Below are positions 1-8,258 of a stretch of 64,000 nucleotides of DNA, piece after piece (position 1 is the stretch's first letter; each line of letters starts with the position of its first letter). The translations under genes and the position numbers were made by a program. Source of the stretch: Clostridia bacterium (GTDB lineage: Bacteria; Bacillota; Clostridia; UMGS1883); assembly GCA_017472685.1 (NCBI GenBank), contig JAFUOO010000012.1:62001-126000 (forward strand). Direction: 5' to 3'. A model generated the notes under the pieces. The model ran no database searches. It was not told where the DNA came from and saw only the letters and a program-made list of their open reading frames with translations.

Positions 1-1
1 C

Positions 2-439
2 GCACGCCTTGCAAAGGTAATGGGTAACGTACAGTCTCATGCAACGAGCAACCCCAACTCCATTGCACAGCATGCCGCTATTGCTGCACTCACAGGTCCC
101 CAGGAGCCCGTGCTCGAAATGAAGGCAGCTTTTGAAGAAAGAAGAAACCACATGGTTGAAAGAATGAACAATATTGACGGTGTAAGCTGTATTATGCCCG
201 ACGGTGCGTTCTATATCATGATGAACATTTCCAAGCTTATCGGCAAGGAAATTGACGGAACTGTTATAACAGGCAGCGATGCTTTTGCGGAAAAATTCCT
301 TGAAATTGAAAAGGTTGCCGTTGTCCCCGGTAAGAGCTTCGGTACAGATATCCATGTAAGATGGAGCTATGCAACAAGCATGGAAAACATTGATAAGGGT
401 CTTGACAGGTTGGAATCTTTCATTTCAAAGCTTAAGTAA
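2..439 (+). CDS. Class I/II PLP-dependent aminotransferase, C-terminal part (5' end outside window)
   Basis: The reading frame is open from the first bases of the window, so only about the last 145 residues are present; the ATG at 20 is internal. The segment matches the small domain of aspartate-aminotransferase-like fold type I enzymes. The VRWSYA stretch near the end holds the arginine that binds the substrate alpha-carboxylate in this family (usual form VRLSYA). The PLP lysine lies upstream and is not visible. The gene ends 19 bases before proC, and the two probably share a transcript. Exact substrate cannot be told; aspartate or an aromatic amino acid is likely. Confidence 0.85.
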   Translation, partial: ARLAKVMGNVQSHATSNPNSIAQHAAIAALTGPQEPVLEMKAAFEERRNHMVERMNNIDGVSCIMPDGAFYIMMNISKLIGKEIDGTVITGSDAFAEKFLEIEKVAVVPGKSFGTDIHVRWSYATSMENIDKGLDRLESFISKLK

Positions 440-458
440 TTAAAGAGGAGACAAAATC

Positions 459-1259
459 ATGAAACTTGGTGTTATTGGCGCAGGAAATATGTCCTCTGCA
501 ATTCTGCAGGGCGTAATCAAGGCAGGTGCCTTTAAGGTTGAAGACATTTATGTAAGCGAAATTCTTGACGATAAGCTTAAGAAAGCTGCTGAACTTGGTG
601 TTCATACAACCCGTGACGCAAGAGAGGTTGTTGAAAACAGCGACTATATCATGTTCGGTGTAAAGCCTAACGTAATTTTAAAGGTTATGGATGGCGTGAA
701 GAATTTTATCGGCGATAAGGTTGTTATTTCTATCGCTGCTGGTATAAGCGTTGACAGCATGAAGGCTGTGCTCGGCAATAAGGCAAAGGTTGTGCGCACA
801 ATGCCCAACATGCCTGCTCTTGTTGGCGAAGGCATGACAGCTGTGTGTAAGGCTGACGATGTATCCGAAGAAGAAATGGCAGTTGTTCTTGACATCTTTA
901 ACTCCATCGGCAAGACTGCACTTCTGCCCGAAACACTTATAAATACTGCAACTGCTACTAACGGTAGCGGTCCCGCATATGTATTTATGATGATTGAAGC
1001 CATGGCTGATGCTGCCGTACTTCACGGAATTCCCCGTGATACAGCATATCTTCTTGTATCACAGACAATTCTCGGTGCAGCAAAGCTTGCACTTGAAACA
1101 GGCACACACCCCGGTCAGCTTAAGGATATGGTATGTTCTCCCGGCGGTACAGCCATCGAAGCTGTATATCAGCTTGAGCTTGACGGCTTCCGTGCATCCT
1201 TGATTAACGCAATTGACCGTTGTGTTAAGAAGGCAAACAGCATGGGCGAGAAGAAGTAA
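459..1259 (+). CDS. proC: Pyrroline-5-carboxylate reductase
   Basis: This enzyme reduces pyrroline-5-carboxylate to proline with NAD(P)H, the last step of proline synthesis, in the cytoplasm. The 266-residue product has the usual family length. It starts with a Rossmann dinucleotide-binding loop (GAGNMSSAI, residues 7-15) and has the C-terminal signature SPGGTAIEAV near residue 228, which lines the active site. A good ribosome-binding site (AGAGGAG) lies 9 bases before the ATG. It follows the aminotransferase closely and ends in a strong terminator. Confidence 0.97.
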   Translation: MKLGVIGAGNMSSAILQGVIKAGAFKVEDIYVSEILDDKLKKAAELGVHTTRDAREVVENSDYIMFGVKPNVILKVMDGVKNFIGDKVVISIAAGISVDSMKAVLGNKAKVVRTMPNMPALVGEGMTAVCKADDVSEEEMAVVLDIFNSIGKTALLPETLINTATATNGSGPAYVFMMIEAMADAAVLHGIPRDTAYLLVSQTILGAAKLALETGTHPGQLKDMVCSPGGTAIEAVYQLELDGFRASLINAIDRCVKKANSMGEKK

Positions 1260-1285
1260 AATATCAGGACAAGAATTCATAATCT

Positions 1286-1332
1286 CTCCGTTTCTGTCAT
1301 AGTCATATAAGGACAGAACGGAGGGGTTTTTT
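1286..1332 (+). terminator. Rho-independent terminator after proC, overlapping the spoIIM start
   Basis: The arms 1286-1298 and 1312-1323 pair over 12 bases with one bulged T and are followed by six T at 1327-1332. The TTG that opens the spoIIM frame (1331-1333) lies inside the T tract. Confidence 0.85.
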
Positions 1333-1879
1333 GTTTAGGAGAAAAAACGGACAATGCAGAATTATTCTTATAAGCCTTGCTGCCATGTTTGCACTTGGGT
1401 TGATTTTGGGAACTTTAGCGCTGTTTTACTTGCCTGACGAAATCAGAACAGAAGCAACAGAGGCATTGAACATGCCCACAGGGGAAAGCTTTACCAATTT
1501 GTTAAAGGAAAACTTTTTCTTTGAGGTTTTTTGGAGCGTCATACTCTGGATTCTGGGCAGTAGCGCTGTCACAGCGCCGTTTACGGGGGCTGTTATTGCG
1601 TTGCGCGGCTTTGCAATCGGTTTTTCTGTGGCTTTCATTTCGGGTGGAGATTTTAATAACACACTTTTCCTTTTCGGCAGTATTTTGCCCCAATGCCTGA
1701 CTGCTCTTCCGTTTATGAGCTTTGCCGCTATGCTGTGTGTAATATATGCCCAGGAAAAAAGATATAAAGACGGCAACAGCTTAAAGTATTTCTTGTACGG
1801 GGCAATGTTTGTGTGTCTGGCCTTATTTGTGGCAGCGGCAGAGAGCGGACTGACGGTTTTAGTGAAAAAATGTTTTTAA
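1331..1879 (+). CDS. spoIIM: Stage II sporulation protein M (SpoIIM) family membrane protein
   Basis: SpoIIM is part of the SpoIIDMP complex that remodels septal peptidoglycan during engulfment in endospore formers. The 182-residue product has about four hydrophobic segments and the family pattern: an N-terminal membrane segment ending GLILGTLA, then WILGSSAV, a GAVIALRGFAIGFSVAF segment, and a membrane region beginning SILPQCL. It is slightly shorter than Bacillus SpoIIM (about 214). The frame opens at a TTG inside the proC terminator; the only good alternative is ATG at 1385, which would cut the first membrane segment. The next gene being a Xer recombinase agrees with the spoIIM-xerD neighbourhood of other Firmicutes. 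Family is fairly sure, start uncertain. Confidence 0.8.
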   Translation: MFRRKNGQCRIILISLAAMFALGLILGTLALFYLPDEIRTEATEALNMPTGESFTNLLKENFFFEVFWSVILWILGSSAVTAPFTGAVIALRGFAIGFSVAFISGGDFNNTLFLFGSILPQCLTALPFMSFAAMLCVIYAQEKRYKDGNSLKYFLYGAMFVCLALFVAAAESGLTVLVKKCF

Positions 1880-1884
1880 AACTC

Positions 1885-1913
1885 TTGAGAAACTAAAAGC
1901 TTTGGTGTAGAAT
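1885..1913 (+). promoter_or_regulatory. Sigma-A type promoter for the XerD-like gene
   Basis: TTGAGA at 1885-1890 and TAGAAT at 1908-1913 are separated by 17 bases and lie just upstream of the recombinase ribosome-binding site. Confidence 0.6.
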
Positions 1914-1936
1914 TATAGGCGAGAGGAGGGGTGGGC

Positions 1937-2815
1937 ATGAAAAAAGTTCTGACAGCGTACAAAAGCTATCTTGATGATAATTGCTCGGAAAATACGCGCC
2001 AGTCATACATGTGTGATCTGGAAAAGTTTCTTAAGGTGCAGGGCATCCAAAAGAAAAAAGAGCTTGTGAGAATAAAGAGCGATATTGTGGACGAGTACAT
2101 TCAGTCGTTGAAAAATGCAGGTGTGTCCCATCCTTCAGTTTTGCGTTCAATTGCTTCACTCAGAAAGTTTTTTGTATATTGCGTGGATGAAGGCATAATA
2201 AAGAATGACCCCACACGTAATATCGAGCCTCCCAAGGCTCAGAAGAAGCTGCCTGTTACAATGAGCGATGAAGAGGTTGTAAAGCTTCTGGAAGCACCGG
2301 ACAAGTCAACACTCAAGGGTATAAGGGACCGTGCCATGCTTGAGGTTATGTATGCGACAGGCGCGCGTGTAGGCGAGCTGGTTGGTCTTAAAATAAACGA
2401 TGTGAGCTTAAGGAACGAATTTGTTGTGCTTACAACAGGTAACAAAAGCAGATATGTGCCCATGGGGAAAATAGCAATCGAAGCGCTGTATGAATATCTG
2501 CAGAAGTGCAGGGGAGAAATAGCAACCGAAGAATCGGGCGATGCACTTTTTCTCAATTTTTACGGACAACCCCTTTCAAGGCAGGGCTTCTGGAAAATTG
2601 TAAAAGGCTACATTGAAGGGTGTAAGCTTAACCCCGGTATAACTGTGCAGAGCCTGCGCCATTCCTTTGCACTGCACATGATTAAAAACGGTGCTGATAC
2701 CTCAGTTGTATCGGAAATGCTTGGCTACAGCGACTCCGCTTCAATAAAAAAATATGTTGAAGTTCTTAATAACACCATGAGAGATATTTATAAAAAATCA
2801 CATCCGAGAGCATAA
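1937..2815 (+). CDS. XerD-like tyrosine recombinase with altered catalytic histidines
   Basis: The product (292 residues) has the two-domain layout of Xer recombinases: an N-terminal SAM-like DNA-binding domain (about 1-95) and a C-terminal catalytic domain. Visible catalytic residues are the first arginine (ATGARVGEL), the beta-hairpin lysine (GNKSRYVP), the second arginine (SLRHSF) and the nucleophile tyrosine (KKYVEV). The usual HxLR histidine is glutamine here (QSLR), and the LGH histidine is tyrosine (LGYSDS). The frame is open from GTG 1931, but ATG 1937 is better spaced from AGGAGG and is chosen. Position after spoIIM is that of xerD in Bacillus. A second, fully canonical Xer gene lies at 53907. 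Either this enzyme is a divergent XerD partner or it has lost activity. Confidence 0.85.
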   Translation: MKKVLTAYKSYLDDNCSENTRQSYMCDLEKFLKVQGIQKKKELVRIKSDIVDEYIQSLKNAGVSHPSVLRSIASLRKFFVYCVDEGIIKNDPTRNIEPPKAQKKLPVTMSDEEVVKLLEAPDKSTLKGIRDRAMLEVMYATGARVGELVGLKINDVSLRNEFVVLTTGNKSRYVPMGKIAIEALYEYLQKCRGEIATEESGDALFLNFYGQPLSRQGFWKIVKGYIEGCKLNPGITVQSLRHSFALHMIKNGADTSVVSEMLGYSDSASIKKYVEVLNNTMRDIYKKSHPRA

Positions 2816-2840
2816 AAAGGGGCAGTGGTGCTCCTTTTTT
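2814..2840 (+). terminator. Rho-independent terminator after the XerD-like gene
   Basis: An 11-base stem (AAAAAGGGGCA against TGCTCCTTTTT, one G-U pair) with a GTGG loop ends in six T. Confidence 0.85.
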
Positions 2841-2853
2841 CATGTTTAAAAGG

Positions 2854-2882
2854 TAGACATAATGTGCAAGCAGTGATAAAAT
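2854..2882 (+). promoter_or_regulatory. Probable promoter of dinB
   Basis: TAGACA at 2854-2859 and TAAAAT at 2877-2882 are 17 bases apart, upstream of the GGAGGTGAGG ribosome-binding site. No LexA-type dyad was recognised nearby. Confidence 0.5.
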
Positions 2883-2904
2883 AACTAAGTGGAGGTGAGG
2901 ACAT

Positions 2905-4110
2905 ATGCGAGTGATACTTCATTGCGACTGTAACGGCTTTTTTGCTTCTGTTGAAGCGCTGGATAATCCGGAATTGAAAAACATACCCATGGCAGTTGGC
3001 GGAGATGCTGAAAGCCGTAAGGGTATTATTCTTGCTAAAAATGAGGCGGCTAAAAAATACGGCATTGTTACGGCAGAAACCATATGGTCAGCAAAGAAAA
3101 AATGTCCACATCTTGTTATTGTGCCGCCCAGACACGACAGATATATGGAGGTATCCGCAAGGGTTAATGAGATATACAAGGAGTATACCGAATTTGTGGA
3201 GCCCTTCGGCATTGACGAATCCTGGCTGGATGTGACAGATGTGCGTGAGCTCTTCGGTGACGGGGTTAAAATTGCAAACGAGATCAGACGAAGAATTGCA
3301 GAGGAGATTGGTATTACTATTTCTGTTGGCGTGTCCTTCACAAAATCCTTTGCAAAATTGGGCAGCGACTACAAAAAGCCCGATGCTACTACGGTTATAA
3401 TGCCCGAGGATGTAAAAAAAATTGTATACCCTCAAAACCTCGGCAATTTGTTGTTTGCAGGCGCTAAAAACTGCGAGGAGTTCAAAAAGTACGGAATAGT
3501 AACCATAGGTGACCTTGCACATGCTGATAAAGCTTTTGTTGAAAAGCATTTCGGGAAAATGGGAATGCTTTTATATAATTATGCAACAGGAAACGACACC
3601 GACAGGGTGCGTAGTATATACGACGAGGAAGAGGTAAAATCCATAGGAAATTCCTACACCTTCGCGCAGGATTTGTATACCGAGGAGGAAATTCGCCACG
3701 CTCTTGTGTGGCTTTGCGATGTGGTTTCCTCAAGAATGAGAAAGGCAAATGTCAGGTGCTCTGTTGTCACCGCAACCATCCGTGATACTAATTTCAGAAC
3801 TGTAACAAGGCAAATGACCATTGCACAGCCCACTAACCATGGCGGAGATTTGCTTAGATATGGCATGGAGCTTGTGAAAAAATGCGGAATAACACAAGGG
3901 GTGAGGCTGCTTGGAATATCGGGCAGCAATTTTGTCCATGACGGAGAAGAGCAGGTATCATTTTTTGAAGCCGAAACGGTTAGCAAAAACGAAAAACTTG
4001 ACGAAGCAATTGATTCTGTAAGAGCAAGGTTTGGGCAAAAAGTCATAAAATTTGCCTCCAGTGAGGAGCATTATACTAAATATGCCGAAAAAGGCGGAGA
4101 AGACAACTAA
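2905..4110 (+). CDS. dinB: DNA polymerase IV (Y-family translesion polymerase)
   Basis: This is an error-prone polymerase that copies past DNA lesions. The 401-residue product opens with the family start (ILHCDCNGFFASVEAL), which carries the first catalytic aspartate. The acidic pair is in FGIDESWLDV (about residue 100). Helix-hairpin-helix and little-finger regions follow. Near the C terminus, EEQVSFF resembles a beta-clamp-binding motif. Length is normal for the Firmicutes UmuC/DinB group. It has its own promoter and a strong ribosome-binding site, and the purine operon begins 83 bases downstream with a separate promoter. Confidence 0.93.
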   Translation: MRVILHCDCNGFFASVEALDNPELKNIPMAVGGDAESRKGIILAKNEAAKKYGIVTAETIWSAKKKCPHLVIVPPRHDRYMEVSARVNEIYKEYTEFVEPFGIDESWLDVTDVRELFGDGVKIANEIRRRIAEEIGITISVGVSFTKSFAKLGSDYKKPDATTVIMPEDVKKIVYPQNLGNLLFAGAKNCEEFKKYGIVTIGDLAHADKAFVEKHFGKMGMLLYNYATGNDTDRVRSIYDEEEVKSIGNSYTFAQDLYTEEEIRHALVWLCDVVSSRMRKANVRCSVVTATIRDTNFRTVTRQMTIAQPTNHGGDLLRYGMELVKKCGITQGVRLLGISGSNFVHDGEEQVSFFEAETVSKNEKLDEAIDSVRARFGQKVIKFASSEEHYTKYAEKGGEDN

Positions 4111-4125
4111 ACTTTGTGATTTGTA

Positions 4126-4155
4126 TTGACAATAAATAGGGTTTTTTGGTAGAAT
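4126..4155 (+). promoter_or_regulatory. Promoter of the purine operon
   Basis: TTGACA at 4126-4131 and TAGAAT at 4150-4155 are 18 bases apart. The leader to the purE ATG is about 33 bases, too short for a purine riboswitch, and no PurR box was recognised. Confidence 0.7.
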
Positions 4156-4193
4156 ATACTCGTGATTTTGTTTAAAGAAATGAGGGTTTAATT

Positions 4194-4697
4194 ATGAAAA
4201 CACCTAAGGTTGCACTTATTATGGGCAGCGATTCCGATTTCGAAGCTGTGAAGCCTTGCATCAAGAGACTCAAGAGCTTTGGTATTGAAACAACTGTAAG
4301 AGTTCTGTCGGCTCACAGAACACCCGATGAATCAAAAGAATTTGCCACAAATGCAGAAGCTAACGGCTATGACTGTATTATCGCGGCAGCAGGCAAGGCG
4401 GCACATCTTCCCGGCGTACTTGCTGCATTTACAACACTTCCCGTAATTGGTATTCCGATTAAGTCCTCAACAATGGACGGTATGGATTCGCTTTTCTCCA
4501 TCGTTCAGATGCCTCCGGGCATTCCCGTTGCTACTGTTGCAATTAACGGCAGTGACAATGCGGCAATTCTTGCTTGCCAGATTCTTTCTCTCCGTTATAG
4601 CGAGCTTGGAGACAAGATGAAGCAGCTTAAGTGTGAAATGAGAGAAAAGGTTCTCGAAAAGGATGCAAAAATTCAGGCTTTAGCCGATGAAATATAA
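4194..4697 (+). CDS. purE: 5-(carboxyamino)imidazole ribonucleotide mutase / AIR carboxylase
   Basis: PurE makes carboxyaminoimidazole ribotide in purine synthesis. The 167-residue product carries the substrate loops MGSDSDFE (11-18) and SAHRTPDE (about 44-51), and AAAGKAAHLPG in the third loop. The family normally has GG where this protein has GK. No purK is present in the window, so either the CO2-using class II reaction is run or purK is elsewhere. It is the first gene of a tightly packed operon that continues to purD. ATG is preceded by GAGGG. Confidence 0.95.
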   Translation: MKTPKVALIMGSDSDFEAVKPCIKRLKSFGIETTVRVLSAHRTPDESKEFATNAEANGYDCIIAAAGKAAHLPGVLAAFTTLPVIGIPIKSSTMDGMDSLFSIVQMPPGIPVATVAINGSDNAAILACQILSLRYSELGDKMKQLKCEMREKVLEKDAKIQALADEI

Positions 4698-4716
4698 GTG
4701 AAGAGAGGATATAGTT

Positions 4717-5748
4717 ATGAGTGAAAGTTATAAGAATGCCGGCGTTGACGTTGAAGCCGGCTATGAAGCTGTCAGATTGATGAAAGCTGACGTTAAGAAA
4801 ACCTTTATTGATGGCGTAATGAGCGACATCGGCGGTTTTGGCGGTCTTTTCTCCATTGATAAAAGCAAGTACGAGGAGCCTGTGCTGGTTTCCGGTACTG
4901 ACGGTGTAGGTACAAAGTTAAAGATGGCTTTTATTGCAGACAAGCACGACACAGTTGGTATTGATGCAGTTGCTATGTGCGTTAACGACGTTGTTTGCTC
5001 CGGCGCAAAGCCTCTTTTCTTCCTTGACTATGTTGCTGTAGGTAAGAACGTTCCCGAAAAGGTTGCAACAATTGTTCGTGGCGTTGCTGACGGCTGTGTG
5101 CAGGCAGGCTGCGCTCTTATCGGCGGTGAAACAGCTGAAATGCCCGGTTTCTATCCTGTTGATGAATACGATATTGCAGGCTTTACTGTAGGTATTGTTG
5201 ACAAGAAAGACATTATCGACGGCAGCAAGCTTTCTAGTGGCGATGCACTTATCGGTATTGCATCAAGTGGTGTTCATTCAAACGGCTTCTCTCTTGTAAG
5301 AAAGGTGTTTGACATCCGCGAGGATAATGAAAAGCTTAAGGAGCATGTTCCCTCTTTAGGTGACAGCCTTATCAACACACTTCTCACCCCCACAAAGATT
5401 TATGTTAAGAGCGCTCTTAAGCTCATTGAAGAGTGCGATGTAAGAGCTATCAGCCATATTACAGGCGGTGGCTTCTATGAAAATATTCCCAGAATGTTAC
5501 CCAAAAACCTCAAGGCTGTTGTAAAGAAGGATTCCTTCGAAATTCTTCCCATCTTCAAGCTCTTGCAGGAAACAGGCAATATTCCCGAAAGAGATATGTT
5601 TAATACTTTTAACATGGGTATCGGTATGATTGCTGCTGTTCCCGCCGAGGAAGCTGAAAAGGCTGTTAAGGTGCTCGAGGCAATGGGCGAGAAGGCATAC
5701 ATTATCGGCAGTGTAGAAGACGGCGAAAACGGGGTTGAGCTTATATGA
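4717..5748 (+). CDS. purM: Phosphoribosylformylglycinamidine cyclo-ligase (AIR synthetase)
   Basis: PurM closes the imidazole ring of AIR using ATP. The 343-residue product has the family motifs [13 protein letters not shown] (about 62-74) and [11 protein letters not shown] (about 139-149), and an ISHITGGGF segment near residue 245. Length is standard. It starts 20 bases after purE with AGAGG as ribosome-binding site and overlaps purN by four bases (ATGA), a sign of translational coupling. Confidence 0.97.
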   Translation: MSESYKNAGVDVEAGYEAVRLMKADVKKTFIDGVMSDIGGFGGLFSIDKSKYEEPVLVSGTDGVGTKLKMAFIADKHDTVGIDAVAMCVNDVVCSGAKPLFFLDYVAVGKNVPEKVATIVRGVADGCVQAGCALIGGETAEMPGFYPVDEYDIAGFTVGIVDKKDIIDGSKLSSGDALIGIASSGVHSNGFSLVRKVFDIREDNEKLKEHVPSLGDSLINTLLTPTKIYVKSALKLIEECDVRAISHITGGGFYENIPRMLPKNLKAVVKKDSFEILPIFKLLQETGNIPERDMFNTFNMGIGMIAAVPAEEAEKAVKVLEAMGEKAYIIGSVEDGENGVELI

Positions 5749-6335
5749 AAAGAATAGGCGTTCTCGTTTCCGGCGGTGGCACAAACCTTCAAGCAATCTT
5801 AGATGCCTGCGACAGCGGCATCATTAAGTCCGGCAAGGTTGTAACCGTTGTTTCAAACAAAAAGGATGTATACGCACTTGAAAGAGCAAAAAATGCCAAT
5901 GTAGAGGGTGTTGTTATCGAAAAGAAAGCATTTTCTTCCGTAGAAGCTTTCGACGAAGCTCTTTGTGAGCACATGAAGAGCCGCAGTGTTGACCTTATTG
6001 TTATGGCGGGCTTTCTCTGCATTGTAGGTGACAAGCTCATAAAGGAATTTGAAAACAGGATAATTAACATTCATCCGTCACTTATTCCTTCCTTCTGCGG
6101 TGAAGGCTACTACGGCTTAAAGGTCCACGAAGCAGCACTTAGTTACGGAGTTAAGGTTTCGGGCGCTACCGTGCACTATGTCAACGGTGTTGTTGATGGT
6201 GGTAAGATTATAAAACAGAAGGCTGTTTACATAAACGACGACGACACTCCCGAAACACTCCAAAAGCGCATTATGGAAGAGGCTGAATGGAAGATACTTC
6301 CTGAAGCTATTGAAGAAATTTGCAAAACACTTTAA
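5745..6335 (+). CDS. purN: Phosphoribosylglycinamide formyltransferase
   Basis: PurN transfers a formyl group from 10-formyl-tetrahydrofolate to GAR. The 196-residue product has the substrate-binding SGGGTNLQA loop (9-17) and the active-site [10 protein letters not shown] segment with the catalytic Asn-His pair (about 106-115). It also has VSGATVHYV and VVDGGKII, the latter carrying the conserved aspartate. Start overlaps the purM stop. The neighbourhood confirms the role. Confidence 0.96.
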   Translation: MKRIGVLVSGGGTNLQAILDACDSGIIKSGKVVTVVSNKKDVYALERAKNANVEGVVIEKKAFSSVEAFDEALCEHMKSRSVDLIVMAGFLCIVGDKLIKEFENRIINIHPSLIPSFCGEGYYGLKVHEAALSYGVKVSGATVHYVNGVVDGGKIIKQKAVYINDDDTPETLQKRIMEEAEWKILPEAIEEICKTL

Positions 6336-6350
6336 AAAGAGGTAATGAAC

Positions 6351-7055
6351 ATGATACTTTCAGAAGAACTTAAGAATAATTCTTACCCCGGCAGAGGTAT
6401 TGTAATAGGCAAAAGCAAATGCGGTAAATACGCAGTTACAGCCTATTTTATCATGGGCAGAAGCGAAAACAGCCGAAACCGCGTTTTTGTTGAAGACGGC
6501 GAAGGCATCCGCACACAGGCGTTTGACCCCTCCAAGCTTACTGACCCTCATCTTATTATTTATGCACCCGTGAGAGTGCTCGGTAACAAGACAATCGTTA
6601 CAAACGGCGACCAGACTGATACAATTTATAATCTTATGAATCAGCAGCTTACTTTTGAGCAGGCTCTCCGCACACGTGAGTTTGAGGACGATGCTCCAAA
6701 CTATACTCCTCGTATTTCGGGCATTATGAAGATTGAAGGCGGGGAATACAGCTATGCTATGAGCATCCTTAAGAGTAATAACGGCAACCCCGATTCCTGC
6801 CTCAGATTTACTTATTCTTACAAAAACCCCATTGCAGGTGAAGGTCATTTTATCCATACATATATGGGTGACGGCAATCCGCTTCCTTCTTTTAAGGGTG
6901 AGCCCAAGGAAGTTGTAATTGATGAAGATATTGATGCATTTACAGATACAATCTGGAATTCTTTGAACGAAGATAACAAGGTTTCCTTGTTTGTGAGATA
7001 TATCGACATTGAAACAGGTAAGTACGAAACACGTATCGTTAATAAGAATAACTAA
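6351..7055 (+). CDS. IMP cyclohydrolase, PurO-like family
   Basis: The product (about 234 residues) resembles the PF07826 family of stand-alone IMP cyclohydrolases first known as PurO in archaea. These close the ring of FAICAR to give IMP, the last purine step. Features are the N-terminal NNSYPGRGIVIG, a GRSENSRNRVF stretch and a later FIHTYMGDGNP segment. It is not related to the MGS-type cyclohydrolase domain of bacterial PurH, and the next gene lacks that domain, so the two proteins together replace bifunctional PurH. ATG 6345 is also in frame, but 6351 is better spaced from AAAGAGG. Function is strongly supported by context. Confidence 0.88.
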   Translation: MILSEELKNNSYPGRGIVIGKSKCGKYAVTAYFIMGRSENSRNRVFVEDGEGIRTQAFDPSKLTDPHLIIYAPVRVLGNKTIVTNGDQTDTIYNLMNQQLTFEQALRTREFEDDAPNYTPRISGIMKIEGGEYSYAMSILKSNNGNPDSCLRFTYSYKNPIAGEGHFIHTYMGDGNPLPSFKGEPKEVVIDEDIDAFTDTIWNSLNEDNKVSLFVRYIDIETGKYETRIVNKNN

Positions 7056-7067
7056 GGAGCGATTGAA

Positions 7068-8240
7068 ATGAATTCTATGCAGTTGAAATACGGTTGTAAC
7101 CCCAACCAGAAGCCTTCCCGTATTTATATCGAAAACGGCGAGTTACCCATTGAGGTTTTAAATGGTAACCCCGGTTACATCAATCTTCTTGATGCTTTCA
7201 ACGGCTGGCAGCTTGTTCGTGAGCTCAAGAAGGCAACGGGTCTTCCCGCTGCTACAAGCTTTAAGCACGTTTCCCCTGCAGGTGCGGCGGTTGGAGAGCC
7301 CTTGAGCGACACATTAAAGAAGATTTACTTTGTTGAAGATAAGGAGCTTTCTCCCTTAGCCTGTGCATATGCAAGAGCAAGAGGCGCTGACAGAATGTCA
7401 TCCTTCGGTGACTTTGTTGCATTAAGCGATGTTTGCGATGTGCCCACAGCGCTTCTTTTAAAGCCTGAGGTAAGTGACGGCGTTATTGCACCCGGCTACG
7501 AGCCCGAAGCTCTTGAAATTTTAAAGAGCAAGAGAAGAGGCACATATAACATCATTAAGATTGACGAAAGCTATGTTCCTGACCCCATTGAACGCAAGCA
7601 GGTGTTCGGCATCACATTTGAACAGGGAAGAAACGAGCTTGACATCAACTCCGAAATGCTTAACGAAGTAGTTACAAAGAACACCTCCATTCCCGAAAGC
7701 GCAAAGAGAGACTTGCTTATTGCACTTATCACACTTAAGTATACACAGTCCAACTCTGTTTGCTACGCAAAGGACGGACAGGCAATCGGTATTGGCGCAG
7801 GTCAGCAGAGCCGTATCCACTGCACACGCCTTGCAGGCAGCAAGGCTGACAACTGGTGGCTTCGTCAGTCGCCTCAGGTGTTGGGCTTAAAGTTCCTTGA
7901 CGAAGTTTCCAAGCCCGACAGAGACAACGCAATTGACGTTTACATGTCCGAAGATTACATGGATGTACTGGCAGACGGTATCTGGGAAAACATTTTTGCA
8001 GAAAAGCCCGCAGTTTTCACAAAGGAAGAAAAGAGAGCATGGCTTGACAAGAACACTGATGTTGCTCTTGGCTCCGATGCATTCTTCCCCTTTGGCGACA
8101 ATATCGAAAGAGCTTACAAGAGCGGTGTTAAGTATATTGCACAGCCCGGCGGCAGCAAGCGTGACGATATCGTTATCGAAACCTGCGACCGCTTCGGTAT
8201 CGCAATGTGCATGACAGGCATCCGTCTTTTCCACCATTAA
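7068..8240 (+). CDS. purH: AICAR formyltransferase, stand-alone (PurH C-terminal domain only)
   Basis: This protein formylates AICAR to FAICAR with 10-formyl-tetrahydrofolate. At 390 residues it starts directly in the transformylase part (LKYGCNPNQKPSRIY) and lacks the roughly 200-residue N-terminal cyclohydrolase domain of typical PurH. The catalytic Lys-His pair is in SFKHVSPAGAAVG (about residue 66), and the C terminus is the conserved MCMTGIRLFHH. AAGGAG precedes the ATG, 12 bases after the PurO-like gene. The symbol is used loosely, since only the transformylase activity is expected. Confidence 0.94.
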   Translation: MNSMQLKYGCNPNQKPSRIYIENGELPIEVLNGNPGYINLLDAFNGWQLVRELKKATGLPAATSFKHVSPAGAAVGEPLSDTLKKIYFVEDKELSPLACAYARARGADRMSSFGDFVALSDVCDVPTALLLKPEVSDGVIAPGYEPEALEILKSKRRGTYNIIKIDESYVPDPIERKQVFGITFEQGRNELDINSEMLNEVVTKNTSIPESAKRDLLIALITLKYTQSNSVCYAKDGQAIGIGAGQQSRIHCTRLAGSKADNWWLRQSPQVLGLKFLDEVSKPDRDNAIDVYMSEDYMDVLADGIWENIFAEKPAVFTKEEKRAWLDKNTDVALGSDAFFPFGDNIERAYKSGVKYIAQPGGSKRDDIVIETCDRFGIAMCMTGIRLFHH

Positions 8241-8258
8241 TTTTTCGGAGGAACAATA

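Noticed and set aside
644..1025. Open frames on the minus strand inside proC
   Set aside because: They are shadows of a well-matched gene, lack ribosome-binding sites and show no protein features. The same holds for the many antisense frames elsewhere.
2841..2904. LexA/SOS box before dinB
   Set aside because: No GAAC-N4-GTTC type dyad was found in the upstream region.
4156..4193. Purine riboswitch before purE
   Set aside because: The leader is too short and none of the conserved elements is visible.
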